A stretch of 13,299 bases of DNA. Origin: JBGRQB01 sp041725875 (GTDB lineage Bacteria > Bacteroidota > Ignavibacteria > Ignavibacteriales > Melioribacteraceae). Location of the stretch: the NCBI GenBank assembly GCA_041725875.1, contig JBGRQB010000125.1, positions 1 through 13,299 on the forward strand, read 5' to 3'. The first letter of the stretch is position 1. Each line of letters opens with the position of its first letter. Below the pieces are notes generated by a model, which did no database searches, was not told the DNA's origin, and saw only the letters and a program-made list of their open reading frames with translations. Position numbers and translations under genes: made by a program. Below are positions 1 to 6,082 of the stretch, piece by piece.

Positions 1-74
1 GTTTGGGCAAAGGAAAGATTTGCAATAAATAAGGCTAATAACAAAATTTGCGAAATAGTAAGTAGTTGTTTCAT
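1..74 (-). CDS. 5' fragment of a gene for an exported protein (signal peptide only)
   Basis: Only the first 24 codons lie in the window; the gene runs off the left edge. They encode Met-Lys-Gln, then a hydrophobic stretch (LLLALFIANL) and an SFAQ end, which is a standard Sec signal peptide with a likely cleavage site after the Ala. A GGAGG ribosome binding site (80-84) sits five bases before the ATG (74-72), which strongly supports the start. An extended -10-like TGCTATATA lies at 107-115 on the same strand. The mature protein is outside the window, so its function cannot be told; it is a secreted or outer-membrane-directed protein. Confidence 0.7.
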   Translation of the reverse strand, partial: MKQLLTISQILLLALFIANLSFAQ

Positions 75-106
75 TTTAGCCTCCGGGTTTAGTTAAGTTA
101 AAGATT

Positions 107-115
107 TATATAGCA
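107..115 (-). promoter_or_regulatory. possible extended -10 promoter for the left-edge gene
   Basis: Read on the minus strand this is TGC followed by TATATA, an extended -10-like element about 32 bases before the ATG of the signal-peptide gene. No convincing -35 box is visible 16-18 bases upstream. The stretch between 75 and 198 is otherwise AT-rich and holds no gene. Confidence 0.25.
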
Positions 116-198
116 TATTTTAACTCACTATCGTAGTCGGGGAATAATATTTTAATTAAAAATTAATTGAAATTTTTTGAGGAACAAAAAAGAGGGAG

Positions 199-738
199 TT
201 ATTGAATTTTCCATTCCTTTTCAGGAACAATTAATTCAATAATTTGATTCTTTTTATCGGTGATTTTTAAGATTTGCGAAGGTATAATATTTTGCAAATC
301 AAGATATTCTTCAAACTCAGAACGCTTGGCATAATCGAAAATCAATTCTGATAAATTATTTTTATAAGGGAATTTTCCAGAAACACATTTGGTTCTTACA
401 AGTGTTTTCATCTTAATATCTTTGCGCAATTTTCCTTTTATAAACTGATTCTTTATAATAAATCCGGTTAATCTTACTTTTTTCTTGCTGCTCGTTATTG
501 TGCCTGAATACTCAAATGAAATATCGGTGGTTATATTTTTTTCACGTTCAAGATAAGAGGCAAGGTTATCGAGGAGGTAGTTAAGTCGCGTATCTTCCTG
601 ATCAATCTGCTGGTAGACAATCATAAAGCCTCTGGAAGATTTGGAGATTTCTAATTCTTCAAATCCTCCAAAGTAGTAGTAAATTCCGCAGAGTGTGAGA
701 CAAACAATCAATATCAGACTCAATAACGATTTCATCAT
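199..738 (-). CDS. membrane-anchored GyrI/TEX264-like domain protein
   Basis: A 179-residue protein with one N-terminal hydrophobic helix (about residues 3-24, SLLSLILIVCLTLCGIYYYF) and then a soluble domain. The pattern after the helix resembles bacterial GyrI-like/TEX264-like proteins: FGGFEELEI and VYQQIDQED near 23-50, RLTGFII around 90, and KFPYKNNLSEL followed by a helix with EEYLDL near 120-150, comparable to the 'eFPYKgkLS...YpaL..Yi' region. GyrI-like folds bind small hydrophobic ligands; no ligand can be named here. The start overlaps the preceding stop as ATGA, with GGAG just upstream, so the gene is translationally coupled to the flavin-reductase-like gene. A second ATG follows directly (735) and could be the real start. 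The family assignment is by pattern, not by search, and is moderate; a plain hypothetical anchored protein is the alternative. Confidence 0.65.
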   Translation of the reverse strand: MMKSLLSLILIVCLTLCGIYYYFGGFEELEISKSSRGFMIVYQQIDQEDTRLNYLLDNLASYLEREKNITTDISFEYSGTITSSKKKVRLTGFIIKNQFIKGKLRKDIKMKTLVRTKCVSGKFPYKNNLSELIFDYAKRSEFEEYLDLQNIIPSQILKITDKKNQIIELIVPEKEWKIQ

Positions 739-1280
739 TTAACTCCGGGAGTTTCCCGTTTAAATTTTGATACAGCTTTTATGTTTACAACTTCTCCGTA
801 ATAAATTATATGATAATCTTTTTGCGGATAGTTTTTATCTATTTCAGGAAGCAGAAAATTTTCCGGTGAAAATTTATCTCTGTAGATTTTTTTACATTCA
901 ACTATTAATTCAGCTTCTTCAAATCCGGGTGAAGTAACAATTTCAGATTGAACCGGAGTTAAACCTGCTTCGGCAATTTTATCTCCGTCACGTCCTGATT
1001 TTTTCCCGAGCAGTTTTAAGGCATCCTTATATTGTTCGGGAAAAGCCGTAAGAGTAAAGGAATCATATTTTTCAGTGAATTCGAATGTGTGTCGCTGCGG
1101 ACGAACAACTATTTGCACAAAAGGCTTGTTCCACATCACACCAAAACTTCCCCAGGCAACTGTCATTGTATTAAAATCTGAATTTTCAAAATCTCCGGAT
1201 GTAACAAGCATCCATTGGTTGTTCCATAAATCAAATATTTTTGAGTCAAACTCAAATGGATTAATTTTTTCCAGTTTCAT
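735..1280 (-). CDS. flavin reductase-like (FMN-binding split barrel) protein
   Basis: 181 residues matching the flavin reductase-like domain (Flavin_Reduct, split-barrel fold): MLVTSG at 24-29, NTMTVAWGSFGVMW at 37-50 (the FMN-phosphate binding strand-turn region in this fold), RPQRHTFEF at 60-68 and SFTLTAF at 74-80. Such proteins bind FMN and use NAD(P)H, or act as flavoredoxin-like electron carriers, in the cytoplasm. The gene is middle in a three-gene minus-strand unit: its ATG overlaps the nitroreductase TAA as TAATG, and its TGA overlaps the next ATG as ATGA. A weak ribosome binding site (GGAAA) precedes it. Co-translation with a nitroreductase suggests the two share flavin chemistry; this is inference. 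Length is normal for the family and no key block looks missing. Confidence 0.85.
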   Translation of the reverse strand: MKLEKINPFEFDSKIFDLWNNQWMLVTSGDFENSDFNTMTVAWGSFGVMWNKPFVQIVVRPQRHTFEFTEKYDSFTLTAFPEQYKDALKLLGKKSGRDGDKIAEAGLTPVQSEIVTSPGFEEAELIVECKKIYRDKFSPENFLLPEIDKNYPQKDYHIIYYGEVVNIKAVSKFKRETPGVK

Positions 1281-1855
1281 TATTTTTCCGTCTTTATTAT
1301 TATTTCTTCAATTTTTCTTTTAGGTACGTGATGAACCTGATTTTCATCGCGCCAATATTTTACATTGTTGCTTTCTACATCTTCCAGAATTATTTGTTCC
1401 TTTGGTTTTCCAAGCGCAATAACTAATTCTATTTCCAGATGTTCGTCAAAACCAAGTAACGATTTTAATTCATCCCGCTTAATTGCACCAAACATACAGC
1501 CGCCAAGTTCCATTTCCACTGCTCCTAACATAATTGACTGAGCTGCAATTCCCACATCAACCGAGCGTTGTTTGGAAATTTTTGTATCACCCAAAATAAC
1601 AATATAAGACGAAGGTTTTTCTCCTTCTTCAGGTCCTGCCCAATCTGAAAGATATCCTGCCCAGGCAATTTTAGAGAATATCTGATTGTTATTTTTTTCA
1701 TTATTGGAAATGTAGTATTTTAGAGGTTGTAAATTAGCCGCTGATCCTGTCAGACGAGCATAATTTACCAATTTGAGCAAATTATCGTCACTTATCTTAT
1801 GATTTTGATAAAATCTCCGATAGGTTCTGTTGAGTTTTATAAGTTTTTCAATCAT
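1280..1855 (-). CDS. nitroreductase family protein
   Basis: 191 residues from the ATG at 1855; a TTG 39 bases upstream keeps the frame open, but the family N-terminus (MIEKLIKLNRTYRRF) fits the ATG. Nitroreductase/FMN oxidoreductase features are NRTYRRF at 9-15 (phosphate-contacting Arg residues), SAANLQP at 38-44, GIAAQSIMLGAVEMELGG at 102-119 and the ALGKP loop at 147-151. The C-terminal YWRDENQVHHVPKR block is typical of the Bacteroidetes/Chlorobi subgroup. These are cytoplasmic FMN enzymes that reduce nitro or quinone-like substrates with NAD(P)H; the physiological substrate is unknown. First gene of the coupled unit with the flavin-reductase-like gene. A perfect TTGACA lies about 60 bases upstream (1918-1913) as a candidate -35 box. 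Confidence 0.88.
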   Translation of the reverse strand: MIEKLIKLNRTYRRFYQNHKISDDNLLKLVNYARLTGSAANLQPLKYYISNNEKNNNQIFSKIAWAGYLSDWAGPEEGEKPSSYIVILGDTKISKQRSVDVGIAAQSIMLGAVEMELGGCMFGAIKRDELKSLLGFDEHLEIELVIALGKPKEQIILEDVESNNVKYWRDENQVHHVPKRKIEEIIIKTEK

Positions 1856-1992
1856 TATATTTCCGTTGTTTGAGTTTGTCGGTAATTTAAACAAATAGAG
1901 TGATTTTTAAAATGTCAAAAAAATGAAAAAAGTTTTGAATAAAATGTTATCCGGGTGTGTATCATAGTCGTTCAACAAAAAAAGAGGTAAAA
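1856..1992. promoter_or_regulatory. divergent promoter region between nitroreductase and hydrolase operons
   Basis: This 137-base gap must drive transcription both ways. On the minus strand a perfect TTGACA (1918-1913) is followed after 15 bases by TATTTG (1897-1892), a sub-optimally spaced pair. On the plus strand TTGAAT (1935-1940) and TATCAT (1960-1965) are 19 bases apart, a weak pair, and the ribosome binding site GAGG at 1984-1987 follows. No obvious ECF-type GAAC -35 motif was seen, so self-regulation by the operon's own sigma factor is not shown by sequence. Confidence 0.35.
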
Positions 1993-3402
1993 ATGAAATT
2001 TGGAGTAATGATTTCGGTTTTATGTTTCTGGGTAATTTCCTTTAGCGGAGTTATGGAAGCTCAGGAATTAAATGGTACGTGGGTTGGAAATTTGGAAATA
2101 CAGGGGCAAGAACTGCCGCTGGTTTTTAATTTTTCAACTTCAGAAGGAAAGATTACCGGTACTGTGGAATCACCCAAACAAGGTGCACGCGGAATTAAGA
2201 TTACCAAAGCAGAGCTGATAAAAAGTGATATCAGTGTTGAAATCAAAAGTATAATGGCAAGTTATAAGGGAAAAGTAAATTTTGATGAAAATGTGATAAA
2301 AGGCACTTTTTCTCAGGGTGGAATGAAATTGCCGTTAATACTGAAAAAGACAGACAAAAAATTTGAATTGAAAAGACCGCAAATGCCAAAAGCGCCATTT
2401 AACTATGGTGCTGAAGAAGTCAGCATTGTTAATCTTGAAGATGCAGAAGTGGTTTTAGCTGGTACGCTGACTCTCCCAAAAGGAAAAGGCCCGTTTCCGG
2501 TTGCAGTTCTGGTTTCCGGTTCAGGGGGGCAGGACAGAGATGAAACTCTGCTCGGACATAAACCTTTCTGGGTAATTGCTGATCATTTAACAAAAAACGG
2601 AATAGCAGTTCTTCGTTGTGATGACAGAGGAATTGCAAAATCAAAAGGAAGTTTTGCTACAGCAACCACACTCGATTTTGTAAAGGATGCTATTTCTGCC
2701 GTGGAATTCCTGAAGAAAGATTCAAGATTTTCAGAAATTGGTATTGTTGGTCATAGCGAAGGCGGACTTGTAGCACCTATTGCAGCAGCACAAAATGAAA
2801 ATATTGATTTTATTGTGATGCTTGCCGGACCCGGAATCAGTGGCGGCGAGATAATTGTCAGACAAGTAGAACTGATGGCAATTGCAGAAGGAATGTCTAA
2901 AGAAAAAGCTGCAGAGTTAAAAGAACAACAGCAGGAAATAATTGATATTGTTACTTCAATGCTTCCTAAAAATGACAAAAAAGAAAAGCTGACTGCTATT
3001 CTGAAAACCAGAACAAAGTTTGACACTCTTGATGAAACTAAACAAAAGAAAACAGAACAAATTATTTCTATGCAAATCAGACAACTTCTTTCTCCCTGGT
3101 ACAGACTTTTTACAGAAATCGATCCTTACGATACAATTACAGAAGTTGAATGTCCTGTATTAGCAATAAACGGCGCAAATGATACTCAGGTTCCTGCAGA
3201 TATTAATCTTCAGAAAATTGAAGAAGCTCTGATTGAAGGGGGAAATGATAAATATAAAATTGTTAAATTAGAAGGATTAAACCATCTGTTTCAACATTGT
3301 GAAACAGGTGCATCATCAAGATATGGTGAAATTGAAGAAACTTTTGCTCCGGAAGCTCTTGAGCTGATTACAAATTGGATTAAAGAAAATACCGGGAAAT
3401 AA
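1993..3402 (+). CDS. secreted alpha/beta hydrolase with N-terminal beta domain
   Basis: 469 residues from the ATG at 1993, chosen because GAGG lies five bases upstream and the protein then begins with a signal peptide (about residues 1-24, ending MEA-Q); an in-frame GTG at 1957 would add a non-signal extension. Residues about 25-115 form a beta-rich domain (LNGTWVGNLEIQG...) often found before this hydrolase type. The alpha/beta hydrolase domain follows, with an SGSGGQDRD oxyanion-region loop near 186-193 and the nucleophile elbow GHSEGG (Ser255). The probable acid is Asp397 (NGANDTQ) and the His is His431 (LNHLFQ). It resembles S9-peptidase/esterase-like periplasmic proteins; the substrate is unknown. 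It is the first gene of an operon: its TAA overlaps the sigma factor ATG (TAATG), an unusual coupling for an exported enzyme. Confidence 0.9.
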   Translation: MKFGVMISVLCFWVISFSGVMEAQELNGTWVGNLEIQGQELPLVFNFSTSEGKITGTVESPKQGARGIKITKAELIKSDISVEIKSIMASYKGKVNFDENVIKGTFSQGGMKLPLILKKTDKKFELKRPQMPKAPFNYGAEEVSIVNLEDAEVVLAGTLTLPKGKGPFPVAVLVSGSGGQDRDETLLGHKPFWVIADHLTKNGIAVLRCDDRGIAKSKGSFATATTLDFVKDAISAVEFLKKDSRFSEIGIVGHSEGGLVAPIAAAQNENIDFIVMLAGPGISGGEIIVRQVELMAIAEGMSKEKAAELKEQQQEIIDIVTSMLPKNDKKEKLTAILKTRTKFDTLDETKQKKTEQIISMQIRQLLSPWYRLFTEIDPYDTITEVECPVLAINGANDTQVPADINLQKIEEALIEGGNDKYKIVKLEGLNHLFQHCETGASSRYGEIEETFAPEALELITNWIKENTGK

Positions 3403-3935
3403 TGGAAAAAATTATATCAAAGGATGAAATGTCAAAATTTGAAAAAAGTGAATTTTCCACTCTGGTAAACCAGTATATGAAAAGAGCATATTTCTCTGCT
3501 CTGGGGATATTGGGAAATCACGATGACGCAATGGATGCATCGCAAGAGGCATTTATAAAAGCGTATAGAAATTATTCCAAGTTTGATAAAGACAGAAAGT
3601 TTTTCACCTGGTATTATAAAATTCTGAAAAATCATTGTCTGAATATGATAAGAGGCAGAAAGACCGATAAAAAAGTTGATCTGCTGGAATGTAAAGAATT
3701 AAATGCTGAAGATAATACCATTGAAAATATCGAGCATAAGGAATTAAAATCGGAAATGGAAAAAGCTTTGTTCAAACTAAGTGACAGTGACAGAGAAATT
3801 TTGATATTAAAAGAGTTTGAAAATCTGAGTTACAATGAAATAGCCGAATTGTTAGACATACCTGTCGGGTCGGTTATGTCCAGACTTTACTACGCGAGAA
3901 AAAAACTTGCTAAAAAGCTGGAGGGGAATAAATAA
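3402..3935 (+). CDS. RNA polymerase ECF sigma factor (sigma-70 family)
   Basis: 177 residues with the two ECF domains. Region 2 spans about 15-85 (DDAMDASQEAFIKAYRNY at 41-58, then FFTWYYKILKNHCLNMIRG for core binding and -10 recognition). Region 4 spans about 117-172 with a helix-turn-helix: LSDSDREILILKEF, then LSYNEIAELLDIPVGSVMSRL and ARKKL. The linker is short and there is no C-terminal extension, so this is a minimal ECF factor that directs RNA polymerase to a dedicated promoter set. It starts inside the hydrolase stop (TAATG) and ends inside the start of the next gene (TAATG), so sigma and anti-sigma factor are made in a coupled way. Met10 is a possible alternative start. The target promoters cannot be deduced here. 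Confidence 0.93.
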   Translation: MEKIISKDEMSKFEKSEFSTLVNQYMKRAYFSALGILGNHDDAMDASQEAFIKAYRNYSKFDKDRKFFTWYYKILKNHCLNMIRGRKTDKKVDLLECKELNAEDNTIENIEHKELKSEMEKALFKLSDSDREILILKEFENLSYNEIAELLDIPVGSVMSRLYYARKKLAKKLEGNK

Positions 3936-4378
3936 TGGATGAAGAAAAAATAATATTACTTGAAAAATATCTTGAGGGAATTCTTTCGGAAGAGGAAAAA
4001 CCTCAGGTTGATAATTTGCTTTTGTCAGATCCTGAATTTAAAAAAGAATTCGAAGAACAAACAAAGGTAAAAAATATGATAAATAAAATGAGTCTGAAAA
4101 ATCCGTCAGTAGAGTTTTGGGATTCGTACTGGCTTGGAGTTTACAACAGAATAGAAAGAGGTCTGGCCTGGATTTTAATCAGTATTGGTATGCTGATTGT
4201 TTTAGGTTTTGGTGCGTTTCATTTAGCCGAAGCAATTTTAACAGATCCTTCCACACCTCTGTTAATGAAATATGCTCTGGCATTTATTTTCTTTGGCGGA
4301 ACCATATTATTGTTTTCAGTTGCGAGAGAAAAATTTACAGTTAATAAAAAAGATAAATACAAGGAGATTCAGCGATGA
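3935..4378 (+). CDS. two-helix membrane anti-sigma factor (no zinc motif)
   Basis: 147 residues. Residues 1-75 are charged and helical and begin with a DEEKIILLEKYLEGILSEEE segment like the cytoplasmic sigma-binding part of anti-sigma factors. Two hydrophobic helices follow (about 76-98 and 112-130), separated by a loop of roughly 14 residues, and the tail is basic (REKFTVNKKDKYK), giving both ends on the cytoplasmic side. The HxxxCxxC motif of zinc-binding anti-sigma factors is absent, and there is no periplasmic sensor domain. Assignment rests on its place directly after the ECF gene (TAATG overlap, with a GGAGGGG ribosome binding site at 3920-3926), its length and topology. How it senses a signal is unclear; it may act through its helices or a partner. 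It overlaps the next gene as ATGA. Confidence 0.75.
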   Translation: MDEEKIILLEKYLEGILSEEEKPQVDNLLLSDPEFKKEFEEQTKVKNMINKMSLKNPSVEFWDSYWLGVYNRIERGLAWILISIGMLIVLGFGAFHLAEAILTDPSTPLLMKYALAFIFFGGTILLFSVAREKFTVNKKDKYKEIQR

Positions 4379-4695
4379 TTGTAGTAACTACACCAGATAT
4401 TGCAGGAAAAGAGATAAAAAAAGTTTTTGGAACTGTAAAAGGCAATACAATTCGTGCCAGACATATGGGTAAAGATATTTTAGCTGCTTTCAAAACTGTA
4501 GTTGGCGGAGAAATTGAAGAGTATACAAAACTGATGGCAGAATCTCGAGAGCAAGCCTCTGACAGAATGAAGAAACAGGCTGCTGAACTTGGTGCAAATG
4601 CAATTGTGAATTGTCGTTATACAACCAGTTCAATTATGCAAAGTGCTGCTGAAATTCTGGTGTACGGAACTGCGGTTTATATCGAAGATAAATAA
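4375..4695 (+). CDS. YbjQ/UPF0145 family protein
   Basis: 106 residues matching the YbjQ/UPF0145 family (also called putative heavy-metal-binding domain) over the full length: an N-terminal IVVTTPDIAGKEI strand, GTVKGNTIRARHMGKD near 19-34, VVGGEIEEYTKLM, then a long helix (SREQASDRMKKQAAELGANAIVNCRY) and a final strand with YGTAVYI. Family members form small oligomeric beta/alpha assemblies in the cytoplasm; biochemical function is not established and metal binding is only suggested by the family name. It is the last gene of the sigma-factor operon: its ATG overlaps the anti-sigma TGA (ATGA) and AAGGAG (4361-4366) precedes it. This location raises the possibility that it modulates the stress response, which is inference. 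Confidence 0.9.
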   Translation: MIVVTTPDIAGKEIKKVFGTVKGNTIRARHMGKDILAAFKTVVGGEIEEYTKLMAESREQASDRMKKQAAELGANAIVNCRYTTSSIMQSAAEILVYGTAVYIEDK

Positions 4696-4702
4696 ATTTA
4701 AT

Positions 4703-4729
4703 TCCCTTGAAGGCTAAGTCTTCAAGGGA
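4703..4729. terminator. bidirectional stem-loop between convergent genes
   Basis: A perfect ten-base stem (TCCCTTGAAG / CTTCAAGGGA) closes a seven-base loop (GCTAAGT). It lies 8 bases after the YbjQ stop and 9 bases beyond the radical SAM stop, so it can end transcription from both sides. T-rich sequence follows it on the minus strand (ATTAAATTTATTTA); the plus-strand side lacks a clean T run. Confidence 0.7.
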
Positions 4730-4737
4730 TGACTTAC

Positions 4738-5952
4738 TTAATTAAATAAATTCGAATACCATTTTTTTACAAGTCCGGAAGATTTTGTCCATACCCAGTA
4801 GGTTCCTTCTTCAAGCTGCGATGCTGTCATCTGTTTCGGAGAATAAACAGTATGTGCACCGTCATATTTTGACCAATCCTCTGTAATAATCCGATTTTCA
4901 TTTTTTAATCTTGTATACATTTTTGAACCGGGAAATGGTATTAACAGATGCGGATAAATTTCATCCGGTTTTATTTGTTTTAGCGCCTCGTAAGTTTCCT
5001 CAAATATATATTCATTATGTTCATCAAACCCAAACAGGAAATCGGAACCAACTTTAATACCGCACTTTTGTATTTTCTTAACCTGTTCGGCAATTTTCTC
5101 AGGTTCCACAAAACTTTTGTTCATCCCTTTTAGCGCATCTTTGGAAATAGTTTCCAATCCGAATAAAAAGTACTTTATGCCTGCTTCGGCAGCAGCATTT
5201 AACAGTTCGTCGTCATCTGCAATTTTAATTGTTGTTTCAGCAATAAAATTCAGGTTTAACGGTTTAAGCTCTCTGAAAAGCTCCAGGGCAAATTTTCTAT
5301 CGACAGTCAGATTGTCAGAATGTAATTCCATCCATTCAATTCCCTGTGCTTTAATTTGTTTTATTTCATCAACTATGTTTTTTATGGGACGAGTTCTGTA
5401 TTTGGGCGCAAATTCCGGTACCAGACAAAATTCACAGGAGTAGGGACATCCGCGAGATACAACCACTGACCAGACATAATTATACTTGGAAGGAGAAATT
5501 ATATCCAGCGGATATGGTTTCAGGTTTTGAAGATCAAAGGGTGTTGTTCTTTCATATTCAGGTTTAAGGTTTCCCGATTTATAATCTTCAAGTAATTCTT
5601 CCCAGATTTCTTCAGTTTCACCAATCAGTAAAGAATCTGCATATTGAGCAGCTTCCTCTTTGCAGAACTTTGTATGAAGTCCGCCAAGCACAACAGTTTT
5701 GCCCGCTTTTTTATAATGCTCTGCCAAATCATAAGCGCGAATTGCATCTGGTGTTGACATAAAAATTGCTACCAGATCGGCAGTGGATTTCAGATTTGCC
5801 TTCATTCCGATTGTTTCATCGGCCATTTCAATTTCTATATTTTTGGGAGTACAGGCCGCGGTTGAAAAGATATTTTGCGGAGGTCCGCCACTCTCTTTTT
5901 TATATTGCGAAAATGAACTGCTGGCAGATGCCTTAATCAAATAAACTTTCAT
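4738..5952 (-). CDS. B12-binding-domain radical SAM protein
   Basis: 404 residues. Residues about 1-125 form a Rossmann-like cobalamin-binding-type domain (ADLVAIFMSTPDAIRA, TVVLGGLHTKF, ADSLLIGETEEIW); the DxHxxG cobalt-ligand motif is not seen, as in many members of this group. The radical SAM core spans about 160-370 and has the iron-sulfur motif C169-x3-C173-x2-C176 (SRGCPYSCEFC), followed by MELHSDNLT, FGLETIS and HLLIPFPGSKMY. Such enzymes use SAM and a [4Fe-4S] cluster for methylation or rearrangement of hopanoids, pigments, lipids or natural products; the substrate is not evident. AAGGAG six bases before the ATG supports the start. It is a single-gene unit with its own upstream region carrying an FNR-like palindrome. 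It is not the AmmeMemo partner AmrS, which has a different architecture. Confidence 0.9.
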   Translation of the reverse strand: MKVYLIKASASSSFSQYKKESGGPPQNIFSTAACTPKNIEIEMADETIGMKANLKSTADLVAIFMSTPDAIRAYDLAEHYKKAGKTVVLGGLHTKFCKEEAAQYADSLLIGETEEIWEELLEDYKSGNLKPEYERTTPFDLQNLKPYPLDIISPSKYNYVWSVVVSRGCPYSCEFCLVPEFAPKYRTRPIKNIVDEIKQIKAQGIEWMELHSDNLTVDRKFALELFRELKPLNLNFIAETTIKIADDDELLNAAAEAGIKYFLFGLETISKDALKGMNKSFVEPEKIAEQVKKIQKCGIKVGSDFLFGFDEHNEYIFEETYEALKQIKPDEIYPHLLIPFPGSKMYTRLKNENRIITEDWSKYDGAHTVYSPKQMTASQLEEGTYWVWTKSSGLVKKWYSNLFN

Positions 5953-5981
5953 TCTAAACTCCTTTGCATAAATTCTTTATT

Positions 5982-5989
5982 CAAAGGTA
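5982..5989 (-). promoter_or_regulatory. possible Bacteroidetes-type -7 box before the radical SAM gene
   Basis: On the minus strand this reads TACCTTTG, a full match to the TAnnTTTG element used as -7 box in Bacteroidetes. The expected TTTG about 20 bases upstream is absent, which would fit an activator-dependent promoter. It would place the start of transcription near 5977. Confidence 0.3.
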
Positions 5990-6011
5990 GAAATTAAAAA
6001 TCGGATTACAT

Positions 6012-6025
6012 TTGATTTAAGTCAA
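6012..6025. promoter_or_regulatory. FNR/CRP-family-like palindromic site
   Basis: TTGAT-TTAA-GTCAA matches the FNR consensus TTGAT-N4-ATCAA with one substitution. Its centre (6018.5) is 41.5 bases from the transcription start inferred from the -7-like box at 5982-5989, the typical class II activator position. The only gene downstream is the radical SAM enzyme. AT-richness makes chance matches possible. Confidence 0.4.
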
Positions 6026-6043
6026 AAAAAGGAGGGAAGGTAA

Positions 6044-6073
6044 AACCTTGAAGACCGGGTGGCCCTCAAGGTT
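6044..6073 (-). terminator. stem-loop terminator candidate after the C1 peptidase
   Basis: AACCTTGA (6044-6051) pairs perfectly with TCAAGGTT (6066-6073) around a 14-base loop that can form a small extra CC/GG stem. It begins ten bases past the peptidase stop. On the minus strand it is followed by TT and a pyrimidine-rich tract with a T run. The CCTTGAAG core is shared with the stem-loop at 4703-4729. Confidence 0.5.
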
Positions 6074-6082
6074 AAAATTATA

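Noticed and set aside
145..172. AT-only inverted repeat (TTAATT / AATTAA) as terminator
   Set aside because: It has no G-C pair and such matches are expected by chance in this AT-rich gap.
4117..4472. Small plus-strand frames overlapping the anti-sigma and YbjQ genes
   Set aside because: They are out-of-frame shadows with no ribosome binding site and cysteine/serine-rich, non-protein-like composition.
4738..5952. Radical SAM gene as the missing AmmeMemoRadiSam partner (amrS)
   Set aside because: It has an N-terminal B12-binding-type domain, CxxxCxxC at residue 169 and a B12-type C-terminal region (HLLIPFPGSKMY). It is also more than 4 kb away in a separate transcription unit.
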